A stretch of DNA of 5,056 nucleotides from Thermoplasmata archaeon (GTDB taxonomy: Archaea; Thermoplasmatota; E2; DHVEG-1): positions 1 to 5,056 of the forward strand of contig QMSS01000114.1 in the NCBI GenBank assembly GCA_003649715.1, given 5' to 3'. How positions within the stretch are numbered: position 1 is the first letter of the stretch; each line of letters begins with the position of its first letter. The notes under the pieces were generated by a model. The model ran no database searches, was not told the DNA's origin, and saw only the letters and a list, made by a program, of their open reading frames with translations. This document shows positions 4,638 to 5,056 of the stretch, piece by piece. Made by a program: the position numbers and the translations under genes.

Positions 4638-4855
4638 ACAGTCGCCTCCGCCACCTCGACTACCTCCTCGGTTATGGGAGGCGGTATGGGCTCCCCGTGC
4701 GCCTTGAGGCTTTCCAGGTAGACCTCGATGGCCTCCCTGATGTTTTCCATGGCCTCGGCCCTGGTCTTTCCCTGCGAAATGCAGCCTGGAAGCACAGGCA
4801 CCTCGGCCACGAACACGCCATCCTCGTCTTGCTCGATGAGCACTCTGTATTTCAT
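4634..4855 (-). CDS. hicB: HicB-family antitoxin, short form, toxin partner lost
   Basis: A 73-residue protein. MKYRVLIEQDEDGVFVAEVPVLPG includes the HicB hallmarks: a first strand, D-G-x-F-V-A-x-V-P-x-L-P-G-C (12-25), then SQGKTRAEAMENIREAIEVYLESL (27-50), the partial RNase-H-like fold that blocks HicA. The protein ends in a Pro/Glu/Val-rich tail with no DNA-binding (HTH or ribbon-helix-helix) domain, so it probably could not repress its own promoter by itself. The start is ATG 4855; the ribosome site is weak (GAGAG directly upstream). Gene order is hicB then hicA, overlapping by four bases, but hicA is cut short, leaving an orphan antitoxin that may still neutralise related HicA toxins elsewhere. 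Confidence 0.93.
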   Translation of the reverse strand: MKYRVLIEQDEDGVFVAEVPVLPGCISQGKTRAEAMENIREAIEVYLESLKAHGEPIPPPITEEVVEVAEATV

Positions 4856-4933
4856 CTCTCAGGCCCTTTCGGCTTGTTTTTCTATCATTCCAATTGTAAG
4901 TCTTCTGAGTCCCTTCCTCAAGGTCCGCCCCTT

Positions 4934-5033
4934 TTCTCCATCCCCCTCATCTCCCTCATCTCCCTTCTTACACAAGGCCGAACACCAGGTGTAAGAAAAG
5001 GGGACAGGGAGATAATGGGGATATTGGGTATGA
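4934..5033. repeat. Dispersed ~100 bp imperfect palindrome, copy 2
   Basis: CTTACAC (4967-4973) and GTGTAAG (4989-4995) enclose AAGGCCGAACACCAG, matching the core and loop of copy 1 at a constant offset of 4481 bases. The C-rich left arm and G-rich right arm are also shared. The right arm holds four G runs, GGGG (5000), GGG (5007), GGGG (5017) and GGG (5026), with loops of 3, 7 and 5 bases, which fits the G-quadruplex pattern. It lies upstream of hicB. The stretch 4856-4933 before it shows nothing else. Confidence 0.8.
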
Positions 5034-5056
5034 ACCATCTGTTCCCTTGAAAAACC

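Overview
This is a stretch of a GC-rich bacterial chromosome that carries many short repeats. The convincing genes all lie on the minus strand. Nothing fixes the taxon. Dispersed palindromic repeats, a HicB antitoxin, an MNT nucleotidyltransferase, a Fic protein and a nuclease cassette together suggest an accessory or defence-rich region of an uncultured or environmental bacterium.

Layout, left to right in plus coordinates. A nucleotidyltransferase gene (1-385) runs off the left edge. A ~100 bp palindromic repeat (451-550) separates it from a complete adenylylsulfate kinase gene, cysC (553-1176). A GTGTC-type repeat tract (1257-1310) lies before cysC. Next comes an AT-rich island (about 1320-2960) holding a three-gene operon. 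Read in its own direction, this encodes an 85-residue GIY-YIG nuclease (2725-2468), a PD-(D/E)XK-type nuclease (2442-1945) and an EVE/PUA-like protein (1912-1424). Sample lines show the contrast: 1561-1620 is 15/60 G+C, 901-960 is 40/60 and 3901-3960 is 38/60.

Ahead of the operon is a compact control module. A promoter with a perfect TTGACA box (2910-2915) and a 17-base spacer predicts a start at 2879-2880. That is the first base of a 63-nt three-way-junction RNA (2880-2818), which is followed directly by six T residues. Inside the RNA, an AAGGAG site five bases before an ATG heads an 11-codon ORF that ends Pro-Pro-stop. The simplest reading is a translation-sensed transcription attenuator for the nuclease operon. 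A free-standing small RNA is the alternative. The operon plus this leader is the best candidate here for an undescribed system, perhaps recognition and cleavage of modified or foreign DNA. That role is inference.

To the right are a 5' fragment of a GDP-L-fucose synthase gene (2969-3112), a full-length self-inhibited (class II) Fic AMP-transferase with a TTG start (3201-4391), and three 41-bp tandem units with palindromic arms (4432-4554) just upstream of it. Then comes a hicBA locus in which hicB is intact (4634-4855) but hicA (4566-4637) stops after about 15 recognisable codons, where a piece of the dispersed repeat begins. A second full copy of that repeat (about 4934-5033) closes the window. 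No tRNA, rRNA, CRISPR array, transposase or integrase was seen.
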